Source of the DNA: JBBDXA01 sp040902585
GTDB lineage: Bacteria > Planctomycetota > Phycisphaerae > Phycisphaerales > Phycisphaeraceae
NCBI GenBank assembly: GCA_040902585.1
Contig: JBBDXA010000119.1
Span: 1 to 31,142 of the forward strand
Reading direction: 5' to 3'
DNA length: 31,142 nucleotides
Part shown: one piece after another, positions 7,870-14,680 of the stretch
How the letters are laid out: each line of letters opens with the position of its first letter
Numbering within the stretch: position 1 is the first letter of the stretch
Position numbers and translations under genes: made by a program
The notes under the pieces: generated by a model
Seen by the model: only the letters and a program-made list of their open reading frames with translations
What the model was told of the DNA's origin: nothing
Database searches by the model: none

Positions 7870-9174
7870 TCACGCTGCGATCCTTTCCTCCCTCGTCTTC
7901 TTCTCGCCCGTCAGCAGCTCCGCCAGCGGCGCAAGGCACTTCTCCCAGGGATAAATCGCTTCGACCTGCGCTCGTGCTGCGGTGGCGATGGCGGTGCGCA
8001 GGTGGCCGTCCTGAAGCACCTGCGAGAGGACATCGACCCAGTGCTGCGGTTCGGTGGCGATGAGCAGATGCTTGCCCGCCTCGGCGTGAATGCCTTCGGC
8101 GGCACCGGGCGAGCAGACGGCGACGCGCCCGCTGGCCATCGCTTCGAGCACCTTCGTCTGCACGCCGCGGGCGATGCGCAGCGGGGCGATCGCGGCGGAG
8201 GCGGAGCGCAGGTACTTGCGCACGTCCGGCACGGGGCCGACGACTTCGACATTGGGTTCATCGTTCAGCGCGAGTACTGCCGGCGTAGGCGCGCGGCCGA
8301 CGATCTGAAGCTTCACGTTGGGCAGATGATGTCTTAGCAGCGGCATGACATTCTTCACGAACCACGAAATGCCTTCGACATTGGGTTTGTAGTTGAGGAC
8401 GCCGACGAACACGAGCGTCCACGAACCGGCATCGGGCAGGGGCTTGAAGTAGTTCGTATCCACGGCATGACGCAGGACGGTCAGGCCTTCGTGCTCGCCC
8501 ACTTCGCGGCGATAGGTTTCAGCCTCGGCATCGCTGACGACGGCGATGGAATCGAAGTGATCGCGCTGACCGGATTCGATTGCGGCGATGCGCTTTGCTT
8601 CGGTGGCGTAAAGCCACTTCATCGGCGCGCGGGCATGACGGGCGTATTCGTTCCACTTGGCGCTGTCCACATCGACGAGGTCGATGACGTGGCGTGGCTT
8701 GTGGCCGGCTGGTGATGAACGAATCACATCCCGCGCGTAGTTGATCATCCCGGTGCAGTAGGTGAGCACCGCATCAAAGGGTTGCACCGCATGCCAGTTG
8801 CGGATCGTGCGTGAAAGGGGCTTGCGATAGAAGTAGGCGGGCGTGATCGCGCCGCCGGTGGCGAGCGAGAGCAGCCCGCGGATCTTGCCCCAGCGCGGCG
8901 AGATCGGCTGAATCGCCACGCGGTCCGCCAGGCCTTCCAGAATGTGCATCTGCCCTTCCGTCACCGGCTCGTCACTGGCGCAGGCGAGCGACACATCGAA
9001 ACGCTGCGAGAGATACTTCAGCATGTGATACGCGCGAATGCGATCCCCCCTGTCCGGCGGAAAAGGCACACGATGCGTGAGAAACAGAACACGCTTGCGC
9101 CGACCGGGAGCCGAATCGCCCGCCAGTAAGAGCGAGGGGCCCGATAATGTCGCCTGCTGAAGATGGGTGAACAT
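7870..9174 (-). CDS. PEP-CTERM/XrtA-type glycosyltransferase (TIGR03087-like)
   Basis: 434 aa from ATG 9174, chosen because AGGAG (9180-9184) lies 5 nt upstream. A longer frame to 9426 is open but would translate an intergenic repeat. The protein has a GT-B fold. The N-terminal lobe begins KRVLFLTHRVPFPPDRGDRI, then DLVDVDSAKW and a long interdomain region. The C-terminal lobe has FVGVLNYKPN and a nucleotide-sugar site near GVQTKVLEAMASG. These match the family of sugar transferases linked to exosortase (PEP-CTERM) exopolysaccharide loci. No exosortase is in this window. It is divergent from a second glycosyltransferase at 9347, which suggests a small surface-polysaccharide locus. The acceptor and sugar are unknown. 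Confidence 0.88.
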   Translation of the reverse strand: MFTHLQQATLSGPSLLLAGDSAPGRRKRVLFLTHRVPFPPDRGDRIRAYHMLKYLSQRFDVSLACASDEPVTEGQMHILEGLADRVAIQPISPRWGKIRGLLSLATGGAITPAYFYRKPLSRTIRNWHAVQPFDAVLTYCTGMINYARDVIRSSPAGHKPRHVIDLVDVDSAKWNEYARHARAPMKWLYATEAKRIAAIESGQRDHFDSIAVVSDAEAETYRREVGEHEGLTVLRHAVDTNYFKPLPDAGSWTLVFVGVLNYKPNVEGISWFVKNVMPLLRHHLPNVKLQIVGRAPTPAVLALNDEPNVEVVGPVPDVRKYLRSASAAIAPLRIARGVQTKVLEAMASGRVAVCSPGAAEGIHAEAGKHLLIATEPQHWVDVLSQVLQDGHLRTAIATAARAQVEAIYPWEKCLAPLAELLTGEKKTREERIAA

Positions 9175-9179
9175 GCTTG

Positions 9180-9184
9180 CTCCT
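9180..9184 (-). promoter_or_regulatory. Ribosome-binding site that fixes the start at 9174
   Basis: AGGAG on the minus strand, 5 nt before the ATG. It supports the shorter glycosyltransferase over the 518-aa open frame. Confidence 0.75.
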
Positions 9185-9289
9185 GCATGGTGATCGCTGC
9201 GACCGTTGTTACCGTTACCATCGGCACAGACGAACCTCGACTTGGGTCCGTCTGTATCGGTTATGACGAATGTCCGATGTAGGAGTGGA

Positions 9290-9326
9290 GGGAAGGGCCA
9301 AGGGTGGAGGGCCAAGGGCCAAGGGA
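9290..9326 (-). repeat. CCCTTGG heptamer tract, copy 1
   Basis: Read on the minus strand this is five 7-nt units (CCCTTGG, CCCTTGG, CCCTCCA, CCCTTGG, CCCTTCC). The 37 nt are the exact reverse complement of 12269-12305. It lies in the spacer between the two divergent glycosyltransferase genes, 21 nt before the plus-strand start. Confidence 0.9.
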
Positions 9327-9346
9327 AGAGCCGGAATGAATCGAGG

Positions 9347-10663
9347 ATGATGACTGTTGCACAAGCCAATGCGAATGAGGTGACGCCGCTAGCCAAGGTG
9401 AAGGCGGCTGCGCGCACGCGTCTCATTGTCTTCTCCGATGACTGGGGGCGTCACCCTTCGAGCTGTCAGCATTTGATCTCGCAGCTTCTGCCGCGCTACG
9501 AAGTGTTGTGGGTCAACACCATCGGCACGCGGGCCCCGCGCCTGTCGCTGGAAGACATCGGCAAGGTGTTCACCAAACTCTGGCAGTGGGTGCGGCCGCC
9601 GAAGAAGGCGGCGACGGCGAGTGTGAGTCTGCCGGCGGATATCGATCAGGCCGCGGCGCTGAGGAACCTGACGGTGGTCACGCCGCGCATGTATCCCGGT
9701 TTTCGCCGCGGGTGGCAGCGCAGGCTGAATGCGAAGCTCATGTGCAAGGCGATTCACAAGGCGCTCGGTCCGCGTGCCGATGGCGAGCGGCGCGTGGTGA
9801 TCACCACCGTGCCCATCACCGCCGACCTGCCGGGCAGGCTCGATGTTGATCGCTGGATCTACTACTGCGTCGATGACTTTTCCGTCTGGCCGGGGCTCGA
9901 TGGCACCGTGCTGGACACGATGGACCGCGAGCTGGCGACGAAGGCGGATGCGATCGTCGCAGTTTCGCAAACGCTGCGCGATCGCATCAAAGCCTGGCAG
10001 CGCGAGTCGACACTGCTGACGCATGGGATTGATTTGAAGCATTGGGGACAGGAGACAGGGGACAGGGGACAGGAGACAGGGGACAGCAATCAGTCAAAGC
10101 CCACCCACTCCCGTGGGTGGGTTTCCGAGCTGCCGCAATGGTGGGATGCGCTTGAGCATCCGATCTTTCTCTTCTGGGGCGTCGTCGATCAACGGCTTGA
10201 TGTCACCTGGTGCAAGGCCATCGCCGAGCAGGTGGGCACGCTGGTGCTCATGGGCCCGCAGCAGTCGCCGGATGAATCGCTCATGCGCACGAAGCGGATC
10301 GTCATGCCCGGTCCGATGCCTTATGCCCAGTTGCCTTCGCTGGCGCAGGCGGCCGATGTACTCGTGATGCCTTATGCCGACCTGCCTGTGACACGGGCGA
10401 TTCAGCCTTTGAAGTTCAAGGAATATCTCGCGACGGGTAAGCCGGTGATCACGCGCAGGCTGCCCGCGACGGAAGAATGGTCCGACGCAGCTGATGTGCT
10501 CGACACGGTCGAAGCTCTTATCGAAGTCGCGAAGAGTCGCGTCGCTGAAGGCACGCCTGTAGCGCAGCTTGAAGCGAGGAAGCGGCTCATCAACGAGTCA
10601 TGGTCCGCGAAGGCGGCGGTGCTGGAAGAAGCGATTCGGGATGAGGCGTCATCGCGCGAGTAG
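9347..10663 (+). CDS. Glycosyltransferase, GT-B fold, with repeat-derived insertion
   Basis: 438 aa from ATG 9347 (ATG 9350 is equally possible; GAGG lies directly upstream). The open frame extends to 9206 but would translate the heptamer tract. The N-terminal lobe has RLIVFSDDWGRHPSS, LWVNTIGTR and IYYCVDDFSVWPG. The phrase D-D-F-x-x-W-P and the following AVSQTLRDR and LLTHGID match TuaH-like/GT4-like transferases. The C-terminal lobe has FLFWGVVDQRLD, VLMPYADLP and PLKFKEYLATGKPV (donor-site helix). Residues about 233-260, between the two lobes, are encoded by a GGRGACA heptamer tract and a hairpin (10044-10124). This gives QETGDRGQETGD and KPTHSRGW, sequences not expected in the family. 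The frame stays open, so the protein is probably functional with a longer linker. Confidence 0.85.
   Translation: MMTVAQANANEVTPLAKVKAAARTRLIVFSDDWGRHPSSCQHLISQLLPRYEVLWVNTIGTRAPRLSLEDIGKVFTKLWQWVRPPKKAATASVSLPADIDQAAALRNLTVVTPRMYPGFRRGWQRRLNAKLMCKAIHKALGPRADGERRVVITTVPITADLPGRLDVDRWIYYCVDDFSVWPGLDGTVLDTMDRELATKADAIVAVSQTLRDRIKAWQRESTLLTHGIDLKHWGQETGDRGQETGDSNQSKPTHSRGWVSELPQWWDALEHPIFLFWGVVDQRLDVTWCKAIAEQVGTLVLMGPQQSPDESLMRTKRIVMPGPMPYAQLPSLAQAADVLVMPYADLPVTRAIQPLKFKEYLATGKPVITRRLPATEEWSDAADVLDTVEALIEVAKSRVAEGTPVAQLEARKRLINESWSAKAAVLEEAIRDEASSRE
10044..10124. repeat. Heptamer tract plus hairpin inside glycosyltransferase gene
   Basis: Units GGGGACA/GGAGACA repeat six times from 10044 to 10085 with a seventh degenerate unit GCAATCA to 10092. 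A perfect 9-bp hairpin follows: CCCACCCAC at 10100-10108 and GTGGGTGGG at 10113-10121, loop 4. The first 16 nt recur at 12190-12205 in a non-coding region. Both parts are intergenic-type elements that are here translated in frame. Confidence 0.92.
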
Positions 10664-10672
10664 GTGTGAGGC

Positions 10673-10765
10673 AAATGCTTGCATTTGGAGCACCGTCCCG
10701 GCAGGGCGGTGCTCAGGGGCTGCGTGACCATCAGCAGGCACCACCCTGCAGGGATGGTGCTCCAA
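10673..10765. terminator. REP-like double hairpin between convergent genes
   Basis: AAATGC-TT-GCATTT (10673-10686) is a small palindrome. It is followed by two long related arms, 10685-10714 and 10736-10765, reverse complements with a few mismatches (outer ten bases TTGGAGCACC). Each arm can also fold on itself (AGCACCGTCCC with GGGCGGTGCT). The element sits between the stops of the glycosyltransferase (10663) and the EAL-HDOD gene (10783) and could terminate both. No U-tract is present. Confidence 0.75.
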
Positions 10766-10782
10766 CCTACTCCCATCCGTTC

Positions 10783-12060
10783 TCACGCATCGATCGTCAT
10801 CACCTCATCGGCCCAGCGCATGGCGCAGCGGTAATGATCGGCTGCGATGATCGAGTTCATCGACAGGCTCGCGGCGATCTTGTCCATTTCATTCCACTCG
10901 CCGCGCTCACACGCTCTGGCCATCGCCAGCGGCGGGTTGAGCGTGGCATCCCTGCCGGTTAATGCATTCTTCATCGCATCAGTCAGCGCGAGCTGTTCCA
11001 CAGCCTGCGCCATCTCCTGATCCAGCATCGCATCCAGCAGCGAGAACAGGCCCAGCAGAAACGGATCGACGCCCGGCGTGGTGTGCCTTGTCAGCGGCGC
11101 GACGGATTCAAGAAACCTCGCCCGCACCATGCTCAAGCGCGCCAGCTCCGTGGGCTTGTCCTCCACCAGCATGGTCATCGCCACCAGTGAAACCCATTGC
11201 CGGAGCTTGATCTCACCCAGCAGCGCGACGGCATGACGGATCGAAGTGACTTCGTGCTTCAGACCCAGGCCCGCGGAGTTGAGATAGGTGAGCAGTTTCA
11301 AAGAGAACGTGACATCCTGTTTGAGGATCGCCTCAGCCGCGGCGAAGTCGATCGATTCGCCCGCCAGCATCTTCATCAGCCGCATGCTCTGCACCCGGCC
11401 CGTGCCCAGGCGCGACGCCTTGAGCACCTGCGGCCGAGCGAAGAAAAAGCCCTGAAACATCGTGCAGCCGAGCTGCTTCATCTGCGCAAAGACCTCATCG
11501 CTCTCCACTTTTTCCGCCAGGTATTTCAGCCCCGGTCGCCGCGTCTGCGCCATCAGCTTCCGGCAGCCTTCGATGCCGCCCAACAGCAGATCGAGCTTGA
11601 TCAGATCCGCCATCGCGACCAGCGGCTCGGTGCGCGGCGTGAGCACGAAGTCATCCAGCGCAATCGTGAAACCCTCTTCCTTAAGTTCCGCCAGCGCCGC
11701 CAGCACTTCATCATCCGCCTCGATCGTTTCCAGCAGTTCGATCACCACCTGCCCCGGCGGCAGCATGCGCAGGGTCTGACCGATCAGCAGCTCGCGCGTG
11801 ACATTGACGAACGCGAGCTTGTCGCCGACCAGGCTCCGGAGTCCGACCACATTGAGCGAACTGTTCAGCGTGGCGAGCGACGCAAGGTCCGCATCCGTGG
11901 CCGGGCAGTGGTTGTCGCTGTCGCAGCGAAAGAGCAGCTCGTAGGCCACGACCTGACGGCGGGCATCGAAGATCGGCTGGCGACCGATGAAGAGCGATGC
12001 GGGCGAAGGGCGACCGGCGCGGCCGACCGCTGAGGCGGATTGTGACTCCATCATCTCCAC
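10783..12060 (-). CDS. EAL-HDOD (YuxH/CdgJ-type) signalling protein
   Basis: 425 aa. The N-terminal EAL-like domain starts FIGRQPIFDARRQVVAYELLFR (24-45), followed by FVNVTRELL, VIELLETIEAD, IALDDFVL (133-140), LIKLDLL and LKYLAEKVES (178-187), ending QGFFFARP (203-210). The HDOD domain occupies about 220-420 (ILKQDVTFSLKLLTYLNSAG, IRHAVALLGEIKLRQWV). In the YuxH/CdgJ family the EAL part is usually a c-di-GMP sensor or inactive, and HDOD mediates partner contacts; roles in motility and adhesion are known. Here E in YELL and the DDF are kept but other metal ligands look incomplete, so phosphodiesterase activity is doubtful. The start could also be Met3 or Met4. Confidence 0.9.
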   Translation of the reverse strand: MEMMESQSASAVGRAGRPSPASLFIGRQPIFDARRQVVAYELLFRCDSDNHCPATDADLASLATLNSSLNVVGLRSLVGDKLAFVNVTRELLIGQTLRMLPPGQVVIELLETIEADDEVLAALAELKEEGFTIALDDFVLTPRTEPLVAMADLIKLDLLLGGIEGCRKLMAQTRRPGLKYLAEKVESDEVFAQMKQLGCTMFQGFFFARPQVLKASRLGTGRVQSMRLMKMLAGESIDFAAAEAILKQDVTFSLKLLTYLNSAGLGLKHEVTSIRHAVALLGEIKLRQWVSLVAMTMLVEDKPTELARLSMVRARFLESVAPLTRHTTPGVDPFLLGLFSLLDAMLDQEMAQAVEQLALTDAMKNALTGRDATLNPPLAMARACERGEWNEMDKIAASLSMNSIIAADHYRCAMRWADEVMTIDA

Positions 12061-12189
12061 GCGATTCTTCCTCGCTTCAATGCCCCGACGCGAGCGATCA
12101 GCCTGTCCTATAACTCATTCGCAAGCGCGATAATCCAGCCCCCGTTCTTCATCGGCGGAACCCGCGGCGAACTTGCGAAGGGCGGGGAA

Positions 12190-12231
12190 GGGGACAGGAG
12201 ACAGGAATCAGGAGACAGGAATCAGGGGACA
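12190..12231. repeat. Heptamer tract GGRGACA/GGAATCA
   Basis: Six 7-nt units: GGGGACA, GGAGACA, GGAATCA, GGAGACA, GGAATCA, GGGGACA. On the minus strand these read TGTCCCC, TGATTCC and TGTCTCC, close to the TGACYCC and TGAACCC units elsewhere in the window. The first 16 nt are identical to 10044-10059. Confidence 0.9.
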
Positions 12232-12268
12232 CCACGAGCAACCGCCACTCGGCGCGTTTCTTTGTATC

Positions 12269-12305
12269 TCCCTTGGCCCTTGGCCCTCCACCCTTGGCCC
12301 TTCCC
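12269..12305 (+). repeat. CCCTTGG heptamer tract, copy 2
   Basis: Units CCCTTGG, CCCTTGG, CCCTCCA, CCCTTGG, CCCTTCC. The 37 nt are the reverse complement of 9290-9326. The tract ends directly at the stop codon of the YfcE-like gene (12306-12308). Confidence 0.9.
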
Positions 12306-12791
12306 CTACTCATGCACTTCCACCACATCCGCCTTCATCGCGTCGGTGTCCAGCAGGGCCACGGTGCAGCGGTCCGTCAGCCAGCCGCAGCATTCGCCGG
12401 GGTTGAGGAAGAGTTTGCCGTCTTTCGTTTCGTTGACCACGTGGTGCGTGTGGCCGGTGATGATGATGTCCGCGCTGGCGTAGTCAGCCGGCTTGAGCCA
12501 GTCGATGAAATGATGCATCACGATCGTGCGCCCGCCCAGCTTGATCGTCAAAGGCCCGTCGACAATATTCGGAAGCACGGCTTTCAATCCCTTGCGTTCG
12601 CCATCGTTGTTGCCGTAGATGCAGTGAAGCGGAATCGAAAGGACTTCAGGTGCGATGAGCCTGGCGGCGAAGGGCGCGATGTAGTCGCCCGCGTGCAGGA
12701 TCGCATCGACCTTGAGGCGTTGAAAAAGAGAGACCGCACGTCGAAACGTGGGCAGCCGGTCGTGCGTGTCGCTGATGATGCCGAGTTTCAT
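12306..12791 (-). CDS. YfcE/MJ0936-type metallophosphoesterase
   Basis: 161 aa from ATG 12791, which places the catalytic motif at the N-terminus (MKLGIISDTHD) as usual; a longer frame to 12869 adds unrelated sequence. Metal ligands are clear: D8 and H10 in SDTHD, D36 in HAGDY, N61 in GNND, H94 in the MHH segment and GHTHH at 113-117. This is the calcineurin-like fold that binds two metal ions and cleaves phosphodiesters. Small members such as E. coli YfcE act on artificial substrates and perhaps cyclic nucleotides or RNA ends; the true substrate is unknown. No strong ribosome site is seen. It is divergent from the zinc-ribbon membrane protein gene. Confidence 0.9.
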   Translation of the reverse strand: MKLGIISDTHDRLPTFRRAVSLFQRLKVDAILHAGDYIAPFAARLIAPEVLSIPLHCIYGNNDGERKGLKAVLPNIVDGPLTIKLGGRTIVMHHFIDWLKPADYASADIIITGHTHHVVNETKDGKLFLNPGECCGWLTDRCTVALLDTDAMKADVVEVHE

Positions 12792-12987
12792 TGCGGAAGC
12801 CGCTGGCGGAAAAAAGTTGATGGGTGCCACGGGTCGACGAGGCTTTGCGAGGAGACCCGTGCCGGACACCTGCGATCACCGAAGCTGCCGCGCTCCCCTG
12901 CGCCGCACGGGTCTTCGTCGGCAACCCTCCTCGCCCCGGGGCACCCGGACACACAAGGCCCTTGCCCCTACAATACCATGCTGCACC

Positions 12988-12991
12988 GGAG
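12988..12991 (+). promoter_or_regulatory. Ribosome-binding site for the zinc-ribbon membrane protein
   Basis: GGAG, 7 nt before the ATG at 12999. It favours this start over the ATG at 12978, which has no such site. Confidence 0.55.
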
Positions 12992-12998
12992 CAACCAC

Positions 12999-13331
12999 AT
13001 GGCCCTCTATCATTTTCATCGCGTCCTGATCGCCGCAGCGATCCTCTTCGACTTCTTCTTCTCGCTGTTTTGCATCCGCCGATACAACCTGCACGGCGAG
13101 GTGATGGACCTGGTCTACGCCATCGGCTCCAGCGCGATCTCCGTCGGCTTCATCCTCTACCTCATCCACTTCAACCGCAAGGTCGCCCGCTACCGCGCCA
13201 ACCTCGACAGCCTATTGTGCCCCAACTGCCAGTACGATCTGCGCGGCAGCCTCGCCCGCCACGCCGCCACCTGCCCCGAATGCGGCAGCCCGATCAGCGA
13301 AGAACTCCGCCGCCGCGCCGCCACGGCGTGA
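12999..13331 (+). CDS. Small membrane protein with C-terminal zinc ribbon
   Basis: 110 aa. Two membrane helices (about 8-27 and 37-56) are followed by a basic stretch (HFNRKVARYR). A zinc ribbon follows with Cys74, Cys77, Cys92 and Cys95 in the pattern CPNCQYDLRG then TCPECG. This CPxCxYDLRG...CPECG signature is very frequent in planctomycete membrane proteins, but its function is unknown. The zinc ribbon would face the cytoplasm if the N-terminus is cytoplasmic (inferred). The stop codon TGA is the first unit of a TGAGCNN heptamer tract. Confidence 0.8.
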   Translation: MALYHFHRVLIAAAILFDFFFSLFCIRRYNLHGEVMDLVYAIGSSAISVGFILYLIHFNRKVARYRANLDSLLCPNCQYDLRGSLARHAATCPECGSPISEELRRRAATA

Positions 13332-13377
13332 GCGGTGAGCGGTGAGCTTTGAGCAGTGAGCTATCAGCTTTCAATCA
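13329..13377 (+). repeat. TGAGCNN heptamer tract starting at a stop codon
   Basis: TGAGCGG, TGAGCGG, TGAGCTT, TGAGCAG, TGAGCTA at 13329, 13336, 13343, 13350 and 13357, then two decayed units (TCAGCTT, TCAATCA). The first TGA is the stop codon of the zinc-ribbon gene. Successive TGAs fall in frames 0, 1, 2, 0, 1. Confidence 0.92.
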
Positions 13378-13388
13378 TTCCCAACTCT

Positions 13389-13444
13389 TGAACCCTGAAC
13401 CCTGAACCCTGAACCCTGAACCCTGAACCTTGAATCTTGAACCC
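13389..13444 (+). repeat. TGAACCC heptamer tract, eight units
   Basis: Eight units begin at 13389, 13396, 13403, 13410, 13417, 13424, 13431 and 13438: five TGAACCC, then TGAACCT, TGAATCT and TGAACCC. The tract ends 6 nt before the ATG of the TPR gene. With the preceding tract it fills nearly all of the 119-nt spacer. Confidence 0.95.
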
Positions 13445-13450
13445 TTCCCC

Positions 13451-13765
13451 ATGTCCGACCGCCTCACCAAACTGACGAAGCTCCACCAAGCCGACCCGCG
13501 CGATCCGTTTCTCACCTACGGCATCGCCCTCGAACACGGCAAGCTCGGCGCCTACGACGAAGCCATCACCTGGCTCGACCGTACCCTCGAAGCGGATGCG
13601 AAGTACTGCTACGCGTACTTTCAGAAGGCAAAAATGCTCGAAGGCAAAGGCGACAGCGCCGCGGCCGTGCAGGTGTTGAAGCATGGCATTGCGGCGGCGC
13701 AGAAGGCCGGCGATGGGCACGCAGCCGAGGAGATGACGGGGTTGATGGAGACGATAGAACAGTAA
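13451..13765 (+). CDS. Small tetratricopeptide-repeat protein
   Basis: 104 aa. Residues 21-50 (FLTYGIALEHGKLGAYDEAI then TWLDRTLEAD) and 54-87 (CYAYFQKAKMLEGKGDSAAA then VQVLKHGIAA) are two TPR units with the usual A/G, Y/F and A positions. A third partial unit is at the C-terminus. The protein is probably cytoplasmic and used for protein contacts; the partner is unknown. The ATG at 13451 was chosen because residues before it would come from the heptamer tract. There is no Shine-Dalgarno; the tract directly abuts the start. Confidence 0.85.
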   Translation: MSDRLTKLTKLHQADPRDPFLTYGIALEHGKLGAYDEAITWLDRTLEADAKYCYAYFQKAKMLEGKGDSAAAVQVLKHGIAAAQKAGDGHAAEEMTGLMETIEQ

Positions 13766-13776
13766 TCACCAGCGTC

Positions 13777-13812
13777 CAAGCCCGATGGCGAGTCCGCGAG
13801 CCGTCGGGGTAT
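13777..13812 (+). repeat. Single copy of the 36-nt arm found at 2594-2629
   Basis: 36 nt identical to 2594-2629 (CAAGCCCGATGGCGAG ... CGTCGGGGTAT). Here only one arm is present; the inverted partner is missing. It lies 12 nt after the TPR stop. Confidence 0.92.
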
Positions 13813-13822
13813 TCGGCATGCT

Positions 13823-13930
13823 TGGGGCTGAAGGCTTGGCGAAACCCCCGACCGTGCGGCGCTCGTTGCTCCTGTCGCACCCTTTCTCACACCACGCCGG
13901 GCCGGGGCTTGCGCAAAGCCTTCAGCCCCA
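13823..13930. repeat. Inverted repeat with 15-bp arms
   Basis: TGGGGCTGAAGGCTT at 13823-13837 and its exact reverse complement AAGCCTTCAGCCCCA at 13916-13930, separated by 78 nt. No ORF is convincing inside. It may act as a terminator for the TPR gene or be a mobile repeat remnant. Confidence 0.85.
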
Positions 13931-14035
13931 GCCACCGAATTCAGGCCACCGCGCACGCCCCGCCGCAATGCCTGTCGCGTGTCAAGCGTTGAAATGAACA
14001 CAGGCCGCACGAATTGCCTCACGAAAGGACCGGTC

Positions 14036-14659
14036 ATGCGACACGCGCTCATCACTTCTTTTTCTGTTGTAATCGCACTCTCACTCTGCCTCCCCGCGCA
14101 CGCCCAGTTCCGCCCCGACCGCCCGCAGATTCGCCAGGGCACTTTGAAGGACGGCGACAGCGCCCCCGACTTCACGCTCAAGGATGTGGATGGGAAAAAT
14201 GAAGTGAAGCTCGCGGACCTCAAGGGTAAGCCGGTGGTGTTGATCTTTGGAAGCTGCACCTGTCCGCCCTTTGTCAGTTCGATGAAAGCGATCGAGAAGC
14301 TTCACGCGGCCTATAAGGAGAAGGTGCATTTCCTGGTGATCTACATCAAGGAAGCGCATCCGACCGATGGTCGGGTGCAGCCGGGCAATGACTTTGAAGT
14401 GAAGTCGCCCAAGACCGACGAAGAGCGGCGGGAAATCGCGAAGGAGTTCGCACGCCGGCTGAAGGTGTCCATCCCCATCCTCGTCGACGCGATCGATGAC
14501 AAGGTGGAGAAGGCATACGCGTGCTGGCCTAATCGTTTGTATATACTCGATGGCGAAGGCAAGATCGCCGACAAGGGCGCAGCCGGCCCGCGCGGCACGA
14601 CGACCTCGGCGAGCAAGGCCGCGGGCGTGCTGGACAAGCTGCTCAAGCCGGCGGAATGA
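14036..14659 (+). CDS. Exported iodothyronine-deiodinase-like thioredoxin-fold protein
   Basis: 207 aa from ATG 14036, with AAAGGA (14024-14029) 6 nt upstream. Residues 1-23 form a signal peptide (ending LCLPAHA). A redoxin start (DSAPDFTLKDVDGKNEVKL) leads to VVLIFGSCTCPPF at 67-79. This is the deiodinase active-site motif GSCTUPPF with Cys76 (codon TGT) in place of selenocysteine. Further matches to the deiodinase family are FLVIYIKEAHPTDG (99-112), with the Glu106-Ala-His108 triad region, and WPNRLYIL (164-171). Bacterial members are known from genomes but the physiological role is unclear; a periplasmic thiol reductase or dehalogenase activity is possible. Cys74 and Cys163 are further candidates for a disulfide relay. 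It converges with the DUF4062-TIR gene. Confidence 0.88.
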   Translation: MRHALITSFSVVIALSLCLPAHAQFRPDRPQIRQGTLKDGDSAPDFTLKDVDGKNEVKLADLKGKPVVLIFGSCTCPPFVSSMKAIEKLHAAYKEKVHFLVIYIKEAHPTDGRVQPGNDFEVKSPKTDEERREIAKEFARRLKVSIPILVDAIDDKVEKAYACWPNRLYILDGEGKIADKGAAGPRGTTTSASKAAGVLDKLLKPAE

Positions 14660-14680
14660 TGTGGAGATTCTACGGAGCCC

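Larger units (their letters stand above)
12061..12305. other. Intergenic region with two heptamer tracts, no gene
   Basis: The region lies between the start of the EAL-HDOD gene and the stop of the YfcE-like gene, both on the minus strand. 12061-12180 shows no repeat or ORF I can support. 12190-12231 and 12269-12305 are the two heptamer tracts. The promoter for the EAL-HDOD gene should lie in 12061-12180 but I cannot place it. Confidence 0.6.

Noticed and set aside
12273..12998. Long N-terminal extension of the zinc-ribbon protein
   Set aside because: It would run over a heptamer tract and antisense to the YfcE-like gene; the ATG at 12999 has its own ribosome site.
13329..13444. Heptamer tracts as a CRISPR array
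   Set aside because: Units are 7 nt with no spacers; no cas genes are near.
14261..14266. Possible selenocysteine codon in the deiodinase-like gene
   Set aside because: The codon at the Sec position is TGT (Cys), not TGA, so no recoding is needed.
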